Source: Monocercomonoides exilis (Eukaryota; Preaxostyla; Oxymonadida; Polymastigidae). From it: a stretch of 64,000 bases of DNA. Shown here in pieces: positions 34,405 through 46,807 of this stretch. The notes under the pieces are model-generated. The model worked only from the letters and a program-made list of their open reading frames with translations. It had not been told where the DNA came from and did not search any database. How positions within the stretch are numbered: position 1 is the stretch's first letter; every line of letters starts with the position of its first letter. The stretch lies in contig LSRY02000004.1 in NCBI GenBank assembly GCA_001643675.2, positions 1,721,501-1,785,500 on the forward strand, read 5' to 3'. Both the position numbers and the translations under genes were made by a program.

Positions 34405-34649
34405 ATTGTTCAAAATAAACAAAAAAGACAAATTCAACAAAAAACAGAAGCAAAAAACTATGTTATACAAACAGTATTTGAATGTTAAAATACATACATA
34501 CACACACACTCAAAACAAAAAACGAAAAATGAATGAAAAACATTGATTTGTGAATAACAATGAATAAACACAACACAAATCACAAAACATTCACAAATTA
34601 AAAACAACAGCTTTCTTCAAAACAAGCATCAAGTTGCTTTCTTTTTCAT
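34405..34649. other. Short spacer in left arm
   Basis: AT-rich spacer with CA/TA-rich tracts (34490-34510) between the stop codons of the small ORF and the surface-protein copy. Confidence 0.4.
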
Positions 34650-37600
34650 TCATCGCAGCAATAACTGCTTTGTTGCTTTCGTGTCTTTCTCTTCTCCTTC
34701 CCCTTCATCACCATCCCCAACGTCATTTCCATTGTCCCCATCATCAATAATGATGCTTTCCTCTCTCCCGCTGTGTTCATTTTTCCCACCTTCCTCTTCT
34801 TCCAGGTCAATCGCATCTGACACTGTGAGCATCTTCGCCTCTGCTGGAAAATGCGCAAAAAACTCCTTTTTCAGCTCGCTCAGCATCGGCCTCCCCTCCC
34901 ATCCAGGCGAAAGGCACACACCAATCAGCTTCCCATATGTTGTGTTCTCCACCACATCCAGCCGAGGACGCTCCCCCTTCACAATCTTGTCTCCTGCTAT
35001 CCCCGCCTCATACTCCCCAAACGGGATCTCCAGCGTCACACACTCCCACAGCATCATCCCAATCGAGAACGCAACCGACTGCTTTGTCGCACACATCTTC
35101 CTGTTCATCAGCAGCTCCGGCGCCTTCCACCGCTTGCACTCATCCCGGTTGTCTTCACAGTCCTCAAACGCTGACGAGGGCGGTGGCGAGTCGGTGAACC
35201 TCTCGCTCATCACTGAAACATTCGATGAGGAAGACGAAACAATGCTCAGCGAAGAGATCGACGATGAGTCCGAATCCTCTGACGAAGAGGAGCAGTCTGA
35301 GTGGAGCGCAATGGCAATGTCCATGTGCTCCGAGAACAGCACAATGTGCGGACTCAGATTCTCCAGAGACGAGAGAGGATTGCTCATCTCATCGAACGAG
35401 TGCAGAGCAAGATTCGCCACCCAGAACAGCACCTGTGCTCCTGTCACCTCCCGCTCCTCCACACTCCCAATTGGCATCTCCTTTGTCTCATTCCTCCCAT
35501 GCAGCAGCATGAAGAACGAGTCTCGCAGATCAAGAATCAGCTTCTCATGAGGAGACGAACAGTCCATCGCATCCACCAGATTCGACATCGATGATGTGGT
35601 GGGGCACAGACTCTCCGATCGAACAAATGTGGATTCTGTGTCTGAAGTGTCTGTGGTTGAAGTGGATGAGATGGATGGTGATGGAGTTCTTTTCCTCGTC
35701 TCTTCCTCATCATCAACCTTCTCCAGCATCCATTGAGGAATCTTGTCTGAGTCTCTCCCCAAAATATATTCTGTTGAGCCACTCTCAGATAGAAGATGCT
35801 CAGATGACTCGGAGTGTCCCAAGCTTTTCTCGTACACCCTCTTCTTTATCCTCTCTTCATTCTTCTTCTCAGTCTCCCTCTCCGCTCTTCTCCATTGCTC
35901 CTCTGGTGACATCTCCATCGTAACCATCTCAAATGCCTTCGGATCCTTCTTCACTGTATCATTCACAATCTCTTGCAATTCCTCATTTCTTTCCTTCACT
36001 TTCCTCCACCTAACAATAAATGCAACTGCGACAATAAGAACCATCAAAAACAAAATAACAAGGATGATAACAACGAGCAACCAATAAGATTTCACTCCTT
36101 TTCCTCTTTCAACCACTTTATCATTCAGATAATTTGGTTCTGTTTTGTTCTTCAGAATCTGCGGAGAAGTCGCAGCCCTTTGTTTTCCAAACAATATCAT
36201 CACAAACACCTCTGTTTCATCTCCGATCGTTGAAATATTTTCTGATGGAATCACCCCATTCACTTCCGTTTCTGATGCAAAACCATCTTCTTCAAAAGGG
36301 TATGTCTCAACCAACTCCACATCCCCTGTTTTGCACACAACCCTGAATGACAAATCACATGGCACAAAAAGAGATCCCTCGAATTTCAAAACAACATCGC
36401 TGTCCTTTTCTTTCACAGACACCTTGTCCAGAACTGGAATGAAGAATGGTGATGCTCTTTCTCCTGCTATCCCTCTCAAATCACATCCATCATTCAGAAT
36501 CCAAAGAGAAGAATTGTCTTTTGCCCCATCACCCCCTTTCACACTCACAACATCCAATTCCCCATTCCCTGTGCAGATCACATTCCTTCGAGCTGATGGG
36601 TATCCCTCAATAAATGGATTGTTGTTCTCAAACTTTCCATTTTCAATCTTCACACTTCCTCCGCTCACCCACAACCCTCCATTCTTTCCGTTTCTGATTG
36701 TTGTTTCCCTCATCTCCACATTGCTCTTCTCAATATCAACCAACGAGCCATTCCATTTGCACAATCCTTCATTTCTTTCACTTTCTTCATTTATTCTCTC
36801 CACATCTTTTTCTCCATCAAACACACATATCTCAATCCTCACATCCTTGGAATTCTTAATCTGCATCATGCTTCCCTTATCCGCCGAATTCACACACTTT
36901 CCAAATGAGCTGTTCAGCACACTCACTTCTTGCTCAGCATCATCCATCCCAATTACACATCCATTCAACAACAGAGTCACATTCTCAACTTCCATTTCTT
37001 TCATCTCCACTTTCGCTTTCCCTCCAACACTCACAACATCTCCCTCACATTCGATATTCGATATTCTTGTTTCATCAATAATCACATTCTGTTCTTCACA
37101 AAATGAAAGCACTGCTGTTGTTGAATAAATATCCCTGAATGCTGAATCAAATATCTTCAGCTCTCCACTTTCCACACTCACAATTGAACTGTTCAACTTC
37201 ATATCCTCAACTGTTGTTGGGGAAGAGAAGAACACACAATTTCTCATCTCCATTGAACCATTTTTCACTTTCATGTTGCAGCTGTGTGTTGACTCAAATC
37301 CATCTTCAAATTGGAATGAGCATCTCTCCACTGAACATTCATTCACAAACTCCATCACACAATCCTTTTCAGCCGATTTCTCAATCTTGGAGTTCAATTT
37401 CACAATTGCCTGTGTCTTTTTGAATGAACTCACAACCAGATTTCCAATCACACATTCCTTCCTCACAAATCCTTCTCCATCAATCAGAATCGCATTCATC
37501 ACCCCTTCCTGGATGTGATCAGCCCCACAGTTGATGCTCACACATGGGTTGCTCTGAGCTCCACACTGCCTGCTGTCACTCCCCCTTCCATTCACAAACA

Positions 37601-40600
37601 CCTGTGCCGAATAATAGAATGTGATCAGCGGAATCAGATCAACATCAATCTCATTCATTGCATCCCTCCCACAAATCGAGTTGTTCGAATTCAATGACTC
37701 CAGGCTCAGATCCAGCACAAACAGCCTTTCATTGATCTGCGAGTCGATCGACTCGCACCGGATGAACACATCCTTCCCCACATGCGCATCATTCATCATG
37801 AATCGCATCCCCTCCAGCCTCACCCCAAGAGCCCCAAATGCACCTGCTCCTCTGCCCTTCGGGTCAAGTGCATCAATCATCAGTCCTCCTCCCCTTCCCT
37901 TCAGCATTGAGCACACACACATCCCGAATGAGCACCCACCCACCTTCACCTCCGACTCTCCTCTCTTCAAGCACACTTTCAGCCCTCCTCCCTCTTCGCT
38001 CCTCTCGCTCATGCACTTCGTCAGCACACACCCTTCCATCACACACACAACCCCAACTCCAAACGAATCCACACACACCACACACGATCTGTTGCCTTCA
38101 CACGTGATGTTTGCAAACGATGACCCATTCACTCGCAGCATCGTCTTTGCCTTTTCATTCTTTTCATCCTCTTCGTTCCCTGCTCTGCCCCAATGCAACG
38201 CCTCACTCAACGAGATCAAGCTGCAGCTCGCTGCCTTTGTGTTCGAAATCGACACATTCACCACTTCAACAACCTCAACCCCTGCCGCAAATCTCAGGAA
38301 CCCTCCCAGCAGGATGAACTGATCCAGAAGACACTCCTCAACCCTCACTGTCCCGCCTTCAACTTCCATCAAGCAATATTTCGTTTCAGCTGATGGATTT
38401 CCACAAACAAACGAGCAGTGCCCAACTGACAGGCATCCACTCGACGATAACAATCCCACAAGCGACTCATGCCTCCCCAGCTCACCTGCAAGATCAAACG
38501 ACACATTCTCTATCGTCAGCCTCACACAAGATGCAATCACTGCTCTTTCCGCTCCTTCTGCATTCCCTTCCCCAATCCTCACAATCGTTCCTCTTTCTTC
38601 TCCCTCAATCCCCATGCTCGGTCTTGGAAGTGGTGCTGAAGACGGAGCCAACAGCGAGATGGTGTGATTGATGCAAGAGAATCGCCTGATCCTGATCGTC
38701 GTTTCCTCTGTCTCAAGTGGCGAATATCTCAGCGATATCAAGTGATCAATCGATGAACATGGTGCTTCACAAAACCCACACCCACTGAAGTCTCCTCCTC
38801 CTTCTCCATCAACAAACCCATCCCCACTCCAGTTCCTCCACAAATACACAACCAGCGGAATCACATATCCCTCCTCGCCTGTCGTCTTCCTCTCCCATCC
38901 ACACAGCTCATCAAACCATTCCAACTCCTCTTCCTTTATCTCCCATTTCAAGTGCTCCTTATCCACAATCTCACTCAGATCCCATCCTGACACAAACATT
39001 TTCTTCCCTTTCCAGGCATCGCATCCCTCAAATTCCATTCCTTCCATCACAAATGATCCCATCTCATCTGGCAGCTTCACAAACATCCCTCCTCCAATTC
39101 CTTTCCCTCCCTCATCACTCTCCTCTGATGGAACAACACATCCCGATAACTTCACATTTTTCATCTCCAACATCCCTCCCTTCCCCACTGATATCTTCAT
39201 CCCTCCTCCTTTCATCCCACTTCCGTTTGAACACACTGATGACAAATTGCATTCCTCCAATTTCACATTCCCATTATCCTCCATCTCCACATTCAAACAT
39301 CCCCCATCTTCTCCTTTCACTTCCACATCACTCATTCGGCTGTTCATAATCTCCAATTTCACTCCATTTGTGACCACTATTGGCGATTTTCCATTCATTG
39401 TCACTCCACTTTCCATCACAAATCCATTCACAATCAGTTCTCCTCCCTCAATGTTTATCACATTGTATCTTATCTTTCCGTCAATCAATGCCCCACTCTC
39501 AAATGACACTGAACAGTTCGTCATGTTGAGTGTTGATGATGTTGAATGAATGATTGCACTTCTCCTTGAATTCAGCTGATTTTTCACAACAAATGAAAGT
39601 CTGCTCATTGTCAGTGAAGTCGAACATCCAACAAGCCAATCTTGTGTGTCTGATCCTCCATCACTTACATTCACCAGAATTCTCTCTCCCTCTTCCAATG
39701 ATGTTATTCTTCCTGAAATGCTCACATCAAGTGAAGATATAGCAATTTCATCATTTATTGATGAATATGTGACAACTTCAATTTCATTCACAGTGCTGCT
39801 CAATCTTGAGTTCGCACAATAATCAATTGTCAAACATCTGAATCCATCAAATCCACAATGATTGTGGTCCCTCCCAATTCCTCCACTCCCATCAACAATC
39901 ACTTTTGTTCCCATTGAACACAAATACACAAACAATGGAATCACTTCATCTTCTTTCCCATCCTCACTCCCACACAACTTCAGCACATCTGATGGAATAA
40001 TATTTGACTCAAAAAACCCAAATGAAGTTGCATCAATTTTTGTCTCCAACAACACTCCACTCACACAACAAACAAACATGTCCTTCCCATATGAAGCTTT
40101 GTTATTCTCCCCAAACAAACCCTCTCTTCCTGATTCAATTTTCAACGAACCATCTCTGCTCTCTATTACAATCATTATTCCTCCCCCTCTCCCTTCACTT
40201 CTCCCTTCTGAACTCTCCCCTGAACCCTTCGCCTCGCACCCATCAATCACACAGCTCCCATTCACAGCCACTTTCCCACTGTCTTTCAAGCAAACATAGA
40301 TCCCTCCCCCATTCCCTTCCTCACACACACACTCCTCGATCATCACACTGCTCACAACAAATGTCTCCCCATCATCAACAGTCTTTTCCAGCACAACCCC
40401 ATTTCCTCCTGTCCGACTCACATTCCGAATCGTCACATTCCCCAGCACCCTCTCTCCCAATGCCGATCCGCCAGACAACGGCTCTGCAAACACAGGCCGG
40501 CTCACTTTCATGTTTTTTATCTCCACATCAGCCATCGACAGTTGCGACAGCGGCACCACAAACACTGACGACGACATCACATAGTCTCCTGAAGAAACAC

Positions 40601-42912
40601 TCGTAGTGATCACAACATCCTCCAATGAGAGTGACCCACTCCCATCAGATACCACAACCACACTCGGCGAAGGATTTGCATTTGAGTTGCAATCAACCTT
40701 CAAATGGCTCATTCTCAGATGGCCCGTTGTCACGCCGAACAGCGCTTCTGTTGATGAAAGTGCCTCAGTTCCAATCGAACTCTTCTCTTTTCCTTTCCCA
40801 ATGACCGAAATCTTCTTTGTCCCTATGTCTATTGATGTGACTTCCTTTCTGTGATTTCCTTCCATGAGTGTGACCACCAAGCTTGTCTGTGCCGTGCTGA
40901 AACCAACAGCAACGCCAACGGTTCTGCACGCATTCGTTTCATTTATTCCGCACAGCTTGTCTTCTATACCTCCATCAGCAGCAACATAACGATAAAGAAC
41001 ACCTGTCTTCAGCCACTCCTTCTTTTCTGTGTGTTGAAATGAACCAGATCCTGAACCATCATAATTATATGAATAGCACACTCTCTGATTATCAGTGTTG
41101 GTTGTGTAACATTCATAGAATGGATTTCCATTCAGAAAAAGGATGATTCTTCATAAATAATTGCATCATGACCATATGGAGTTGAAGTGGTTCGGCATTT
41201 GCATCCATGGAAGAAGAGAAAAAAACAAAAAATTCCATCAGAAGGAATTGTTGTTTGATTTGGATAGAAAAACAATCCACCTCCATTTGAAGATGCGGAG
41301 CATGATATAAAACGAATGCTCCTCATTTTGAATGCAACAGGAACATTTCGACAATACAGCCCTCCACTCCAAGTTGATGCAAGATAGCACAAAGTGAAAT
41401 TACATTGAAACAGATACGAGTTCTCTCCTTCTTCATTTTCTGTTCCGATGCATTCTGATCCAGAATAACTAAAGTTATCTAATCTCAATCCTGCTCCGTC
41501 GAATTGAGCTTTACACTCCATGAACTCACATCTGCTTATCCAGGTACACAATCTTATCCCACCAACAAACACGCCTCCTCCTCCATAGTGATTTTTCGAG
41601 ACACAAGCATTAAATATATTATTTTCCATTTGCAAAGATTTGATCAAATAACACATGATCCCTCCGCCACGACTGAATGCAACACAATCATTAAACACGC
41701 AATATGTTACAGAAAGATCAACATTCACCAAATTAAACATGCATATTGCCCCTCCACATGATTTTCCATCATCAAATGATTCATTTCCTCCAACTGTTTT
41801 TGACCCATTCCATTCGCACCAGGTGAATGTGTTCTGTCCATCAGTTGTCTCGTTTTGTCGCCCTGGATGTTTCTTATCATCTTCGCTTCCAATGAATTCG
41901 ACATTTCGTGTCCGGCAGCACCCGACAAACGAGGTGTTCGAGGCAGTCAAAGAGGCCATGGGGTTGTTGAGGGAGGGGACAATCCCGCCATCATACACAT
42001 CACACACCGATGAAAACAAGCAGTCCCTCATCAGAGTGGTGCATCCACACCCACCTCCACATCCACATTCACATTCACATCCAGATCGAGGCAGTTTGCG
42101 TGCCGGATTTGTCGAAATGTTGGAGAAACGCAGATCTGAGAGCGAGACGCTTTCAACAAACCGCGAAGAAAGAAATGGAGGCGCAGATGCCTCGAACGAA
42201 GAAAACTGCGAAGAGCAGACTGAAACCCAGCAAAATTTCGTTGAAGAACCCCCGGCTTGTTCCGACGAAAAAGTCGTGCAGCTCGGCATGAATGTGAATT
42301 CGAGGCACTTTGCGAAATGTTTGCCAATGAAGCACAGCTTCCGCTCAGCACTATCGCGGAGGCATCGGCCTTCTGACAAAACGTGCACCCAACAAGCGCA
42401 ACACTGCTTTCGTCTCTCGCAAATATCACATTTTCACTTCCATCAGAGATCAGCACCAGCCTTCTCAAAGTCACTGAGGAGTTCTTCACAATCATCTGCC
42501 CTTCGACAGCACTCCGCTCCTCCGCCGAGCCCTGTTTTCTCGTTCCCTGCCCGTTTCGCAATGACCCGTCATGGCGTTCCCCATTTCCCCCTTCATCCCT
42601 TCCTCCAGTCATTCTGCCAAAACCGTTTTCAATCTGTTTTCTCCAAAATACTCCCCTTTCCACAAATCCTTCGCCACCACCCATTCCAGCATCACCACCC
42701 CGCACCGAATATTTGTTTATTCCAAATCCAGCCCAGTGCCCGTTTGTCTCCTCCGGAAATGGTGGTGCAGGAATGTTGTTTTCATTTCTTCTCCCCTCGT
42801 TTCCTTCCTTCAAATCAACTCCTGCACCCTCCCGCAAACCGCTCCACTCCATGCTGCACACAACCCCAGCAACTGCTATCACCAGAATGCTTCGACTCAC
42901 ACCAGCATGCAT
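34650..42912 (-). pseudogene. Left-arm copy of the beta-helix/pseudokinase surface protein, two frameshifts
   Basis: The minus-strand mirror of the intact gene at 54622-62868, reading from ATG at 42912 to a stop at 34650. It is split into three frames by two one-base losses: an A5 run at 42268-42272 (T6 in the intact copy, 55262-55267) and an A5 run at 41136-41140 (T6 at 56395-56400). The downstream part, 41081-34650, alone encodes 2,143 residues including the membrane helix and pseudokinase tail. Protein-level differences from the other arm are clustered: residues encoded at 39972-40129 (REGLFGENNKASYGKDMFVC here) and the C-terminus (EKDTKATKQLLLR here, six codons longer). The breaks could be real decay or homopolymer sequencing errors; the rest of the frame is intact. 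Confidence 0.85.
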
Positions 42913-43277
42913 GTTTTTCTGATTGTTGAAAATCTTCCACTTTTCTTATGGGTCCATCCAACCATATTTTTTTCTTCATTCTCATTTTCTTGAATGCCTT
43001 TTTTTTGAAGCATTCCCATCGCCCCCGGCTGGTGAGAATATCTCCCTCAAAACACAACATGAGCATCACAAAAACACAAGGAAAAAATAAATTCGATTGA
43101 CAAAAAATAAAATAAAAAATAATAGTTAATTAAAATAAAACAAGATAAAATTGTTTTTTTTTTAAAAAAAAAAAGAATAGAGCCTTTTCGAAAATTAACG
43201 TTTCCTCAAAAACGTATGATCCCCTTTGTGGCTGAAGCAAAGGAGGCGGCTCCATCAGAAAAATAAAATAAAAGTGC
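42913..43277. other. Divergent intergenic region in left arm
   Basis: Upstream region shared by the surface-protein copy (minus strand) and the decayed beta-helix start (plus strand). It holds an A/T run that is itself palindromic at about 43150-43175. The mirror is 54257-54621. No specific promoter motif is claimed. Confidence 0.45.
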
Positions 43278-44083
43278 ATGAGATGCATTCACAACCAGCT
43301 CACAACAAACAGAAAACACTCTGAATCAACGAAATCGAACATCAGTCTCGCAATCTTGCTTCTTCTCCATTTCATTTCATTTGCCCAAAATATGCATCTC
43401 CTTTTTCGTTGCAGCTCTCTCAAATGTGCTGATCAAGACGTTCAAACAATGTTGACAGAATCACAAATATATTCTCACAAGGAAAGAAAGTCGAAAAGCT
43501 GGAAAGGCAAACCAGTTGACCAAACAAAACAATCGCAGCTTGTCAGCTCATCAAGCATCGCTTGTCAAAGAAAAAAAATACAAAAGAAAAAATACAAAAG
43601 AAAAAGAAACAAAAGAAAAATTCTTTTTGTTGAGTCGGAGATTCAAAAAGAAATCAAACAATTTCTTTTCTTTTCTTTTTCTTTTCTTTTCTTTTCTTTT
43701 CTTTTTTTCCCTTTTGGCTCTTTCGTTTCACCAGCATCGCTGAATCCCCATCCAACCAATGCCCTTCAGCAGCTCCATCAAACAGAGTCTGAAATGTTGG
43801 AACGGCTGAAAACACTGAGCTTCTTCTTCTTCTTCTTCTTCCTCCTCCTCCTCGTATCATCATCATCATCATCATCATCAGCCAGAGCAAAAGCGTTGCC
43901 ATCAATGGAACTGATGCTGATTCCTGTGGCTGAGCACAACACATTCCATGTGCCTTCATCGAATATTCCCGCACTGGCTTCATTTCCTCCCTCAGCTCAA
44001 CACTTGCTCCTTCTCAAACACTCACCTTCTGTGCTTCCGATTCAAAAATCACCAGCAGCAATCACCTTTTTCTGATTTCATTA
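43278..44083 (+). pseudogene. Decayed 5' end of a beta-helix surface protein, left arm
   Basis: It opens with a basic N-terminus and a hydrophobic leader (ISLAILLLLHFISFA) like a signal peptide. Later, in another frame at about 43895-43985, SVAINGTDADSCG, a stop, then PCAFIEYSRTGFISSL reproduces the Cys-Gly/Pro-Cys block that opens beta-helix domains in this family. Compare ASNGTNTDVCG and PCATIEYALTGF at 24.7 kb. Microsatellites (TTTTC)n at 43665-43706 and (TCA)n near 43857-43880 interrupt it. The mirror copy is at 53456-54256 (-). It ends without any further beta-helix blocks. Confidence 0.6.
43665..43706 (+). repeat. (TTTTC)n microsatellite
   Basis: About eight copies of TTTTC with small variations. 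The mirror copy is at about 53822-53870. Confidence 0.75.
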
Positions 44084-44876
44084 TCATTTCCTCATTTATT
44101 CTTTCTTTCAATTTTTCATCATTTTTTTTAATCATTGTATCATTTCTTGAGCTTTCATCGCCTTTTCATTTGAAGGACATGCCATCACTTCTTTTATTCA
44201 TAATCCTGATCATTCGCTCAGATAAATCATATTCCTTCAAAATTTCCTCATCTTATTTCCCTTCTTCATCGAATGAAAATAAACCTATTTTCTTTAAGAA
44301 ATTGCAGATTTCTTATTTTCAAAAAGATTTTCTTCAATCGTTTCATTCAGCTTTACAAAAAAATTACTCATCTTTTCTTTGCATTTTCTCTTTTATTTCT
44401 CCATTTTGTATTCATTTTGCACAGATATCTGAAAAATCTTGTTTCTTCATTTTGCTTCCAAGCTCTTTCCTTTTCCATTTCCAAAGCAAAAGTCTGTTGC
44501 TCTTTTTTGCACTGCCTTTGTTCTCCTCCAGCATTTGCAAATCCAATCAACCAAGGAAGAGACGAAGAAGAGGGAAAGGAAGAGGAGAAGAAAGAGGAGA
44601 AGGATGATATGAGAACAAATGAAAATGTGACAACAATCTTCTCTTTCCTCTCTATGCACACTCCACTCTGTTCTCCCAACGTGTTCAAAATAACTCATCA
44701 CCTCAGCCATATTCAGTGATTGGACACGAAATGAATCAATATTGGTTTTTTATCGGATATTTTGTAGATATGACAGCTGACTTTGCAATGTCTTCTACTA
44801 ATTAGAATTCGTTTGCTTCCACTAATGCGGTTTTGTTTTCATCTTGATTCACGCTATTCGCTGTGGATGTAAATTC
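44084..44876. other. Non-coding inner part of left arm
   Basis: TTC- and T-rich DNA with overlapping low-complexity frames on both strands, identical in the two arms. No gene is supported. Confidence 0.4.
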
Positions 44877-45125
44877 AGAAGGTGTTGAAGAAGAAGAAGA
44901 AGAAGAAGGAGAAGAAGGAGAAGAAAAAGGAGAAGAAGAAGAGGAGGAGGAGGAGGAGGAGAAGAAAGAGGAGGAGGAGGAGGAGGAGGAGAAGGAGAAG
45001 AAAGAGGAGGAGGAGGAGGAGGAGGAGAAGGAGAAGAAAGAGGAGAAGGAAACTGGGTGGATGAATAGAAAGAAGATGAGTAAGGAGGAGGAGGAGGAGG
45101 AAGAGAAGAGGAAGAGGAATGAGTG
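44877..45125 (+). repeat. GAA/GAG purine tract at inner palindrome junction
   Basis: About 230 bp of almost pure purine on the plus strand (GAA, GGA and GAG triplets). The arm match ends at 44920 inside it. Such tracts can form triplex (H-DNA) and are prone to slippage and template switching. Confidence 0.85.
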
Positions 45126-46807
45126 AATGGAAGAGTGAAAAGTTTTGAATTTGGAACAATTGTCATTGGAACAGAATGAGTAAGAAACTGCACGGAAGAT
45201 GGATAATTTGGACTGGACAAATATGAAAACATCTTCTTTGCTAATTTTGATGGTAAATGGACTGAAGAACGTGAGTGGTTCTGCTCGGACATGTACTCTT
45301 ATTCGCGTTCCTGCTCATCTTTTTCGTGTTTTTGTTTCTCTGATTGAAGCAGCTTGTCTTTTATCAATTTTTCTAAGTCATTTATTTTTTCAAACTGAAG
45401 TCAAAAAAACCAGTGACGCAATACCAAAAGAGAAAGAAAAGGAAAAAGTGAAAGTGAAATTTTGAAATTATTATTTCAGAAATAGTTCGAGTAATTTTTA
45501 TTTTTTAAGGATTTCTTTCTTTCTTTCTTTCTTTTTCATTAATTTTGAAAAAAAAATAAAAGTGAATAAATGGTCCAAAAATTGGATAACACACTTTAAT
45601 TTGATCAAATATTTCAATTATCGTCTGTTCTGTCCTTTCACATTTGTTTTGACATCACTCGAATTGTTTTCGTCTTTGTCTCGAAATCCACGCAGATATT
45701 GGTAAACTAATTATTTTCACAAAAAATATAAATTGCATCTTCACAGACAAATACACTTAAGGCGGATTCACCATCAACGATAAATGTGTTGAAATGAATT
45801 CAAAATCCCGCATGTGTTTGGTTTCGCATATTGCATTAATCTTCCTTCGCCATCTCGAATTCTTTCATCTTCACTCAGCCTCGAAATCTTTTGCAATAGA
45901 ATCTTTTTCAATGCCCAATTGACAATGCAGCCCAATGTTGTCTTGATAAGGTCTCTTATGCGTTATTATCATGCACCTAATCATCAAAAAACTGCGAATT
46001 ATTGAAAGCTTGTTTCCCTCCATCAATCTTCCTTCAGCCTCAATAAGCAACTCAAGAAACGAACAAACAACAAAAATTTCCCGATAGCTTATAACTTCAC
46101 TCAAAATATTTAAAATTTAAACATTCACAAAAACCAGCAAACACTCTGAAATAACAGAAAAAATCATTTCTGACAAGGAAAGCTTCCAGATAACTCTATA
46201 TGTGAGTGCTAAAATTGAAATGCAAATGTTCAAATTAAAAATTGGAGGGACATCAAAGCACGCACACGATTTATTATAAACTGTTTCTTTTTTGCCTCTT
46301 CTTTGAAAAGTTCTTTAAAAAACAAAATTACCTCTTCTTTATTCCACTCAGAATAGATAAATGGACATTATTTTAATATTCAATGCAACACAAGCGGGAT
46401 ATTTTCCGATATGTTTAAAAATCCATTCGAAATTCAATCCAGATCCTTGGAATAAATTATTGTTATTCTGATCAGATAGAAATTGAACTCTTTTGTATTT
46501 AGCTAAATATAGCCTGTACCATTGGCTTCTATTAACACCTTTTTTCACACAGATTTTTACAAGGCAAAGGAATTGAGTTTGACCTTTATTTTTGTTTTGA
46601 TAACAATTATCAATAATGTTTGTTGTTTTTGTTATTTTGTTTTAAATATGATGTTTCGCGCTAATTGAACTTTCTTACAACAAACAGAATGGAAATGCAC
46701 AACAAATATAAATCCAATAATGATGTTCAGGAGCTTTCCCTTGCAGAGAAATTTTCAAGTTTGCATAAATTGCGTATTTTCAGAGATCTCATATTTTATG
46801 ATTTTTG
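45126..46807. other. Spacer DNA upstream of the helical-protein gene
   Basis: AT-rich, with (TTTC)n at 45511-45535. No supported coding region. A frame at 46689-46800 (MEMHNKYKSNNDVQELSL) reads like coding DNA but stops just before the gene start and does not join it by an obvious GT-AG intron. Confidence 0.4.

Larger units (their letters stand above)
33532..44920 (+). repeat. Left arm of a giant inverted repeat (palindrome)
   Basis: This 11,389-bp segment is nearly the exact reverse complement of 52611-64000 (11,390 bp). The inner end is inside a (GAA)n tract: both arms share GTGTT followed by seven GAA, then GGA GAA GAA GGA, after which they differ. The outer end is not reached. Differences are few and clustered: 34243-34262, 34649-34692, 35484-35492, 39972-40129, single-base losses at 41136-41140 and 42268-42272, and a microsatellite at about 43568-43620. 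Confidence 0.95.

Noticed and set aside
36145-38322. Long plus-strand open frames (327 and 233 codons) opposite the left-arm surface gene, mirrored in the right arm
   Set aside because: They are antisense shadows of the minus-strand gene: Ser/Pro/His-rich composition dictated by the complement, with no motif of their own.
41132-42388. A separate 418-codon gene in the left arm
   Set aside because: It is the middle third of the surface-protein copy, exposed as its own frame only because of two one-base losses.
44863-45292. Open frames in the GAA/GAG tract on both strands
   Set aside because: Pure triplet repeats stay open in all frames; there is no unique sequence to support a protein.
46689-46800. 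An upstream first exon of the spacer helical-protein gene
   Set aside because: The frame reads like coding DNA, but the only plausible intron (46759-46783, 25 nt) gives a frame with an immediate stop, so it does not join the gene.
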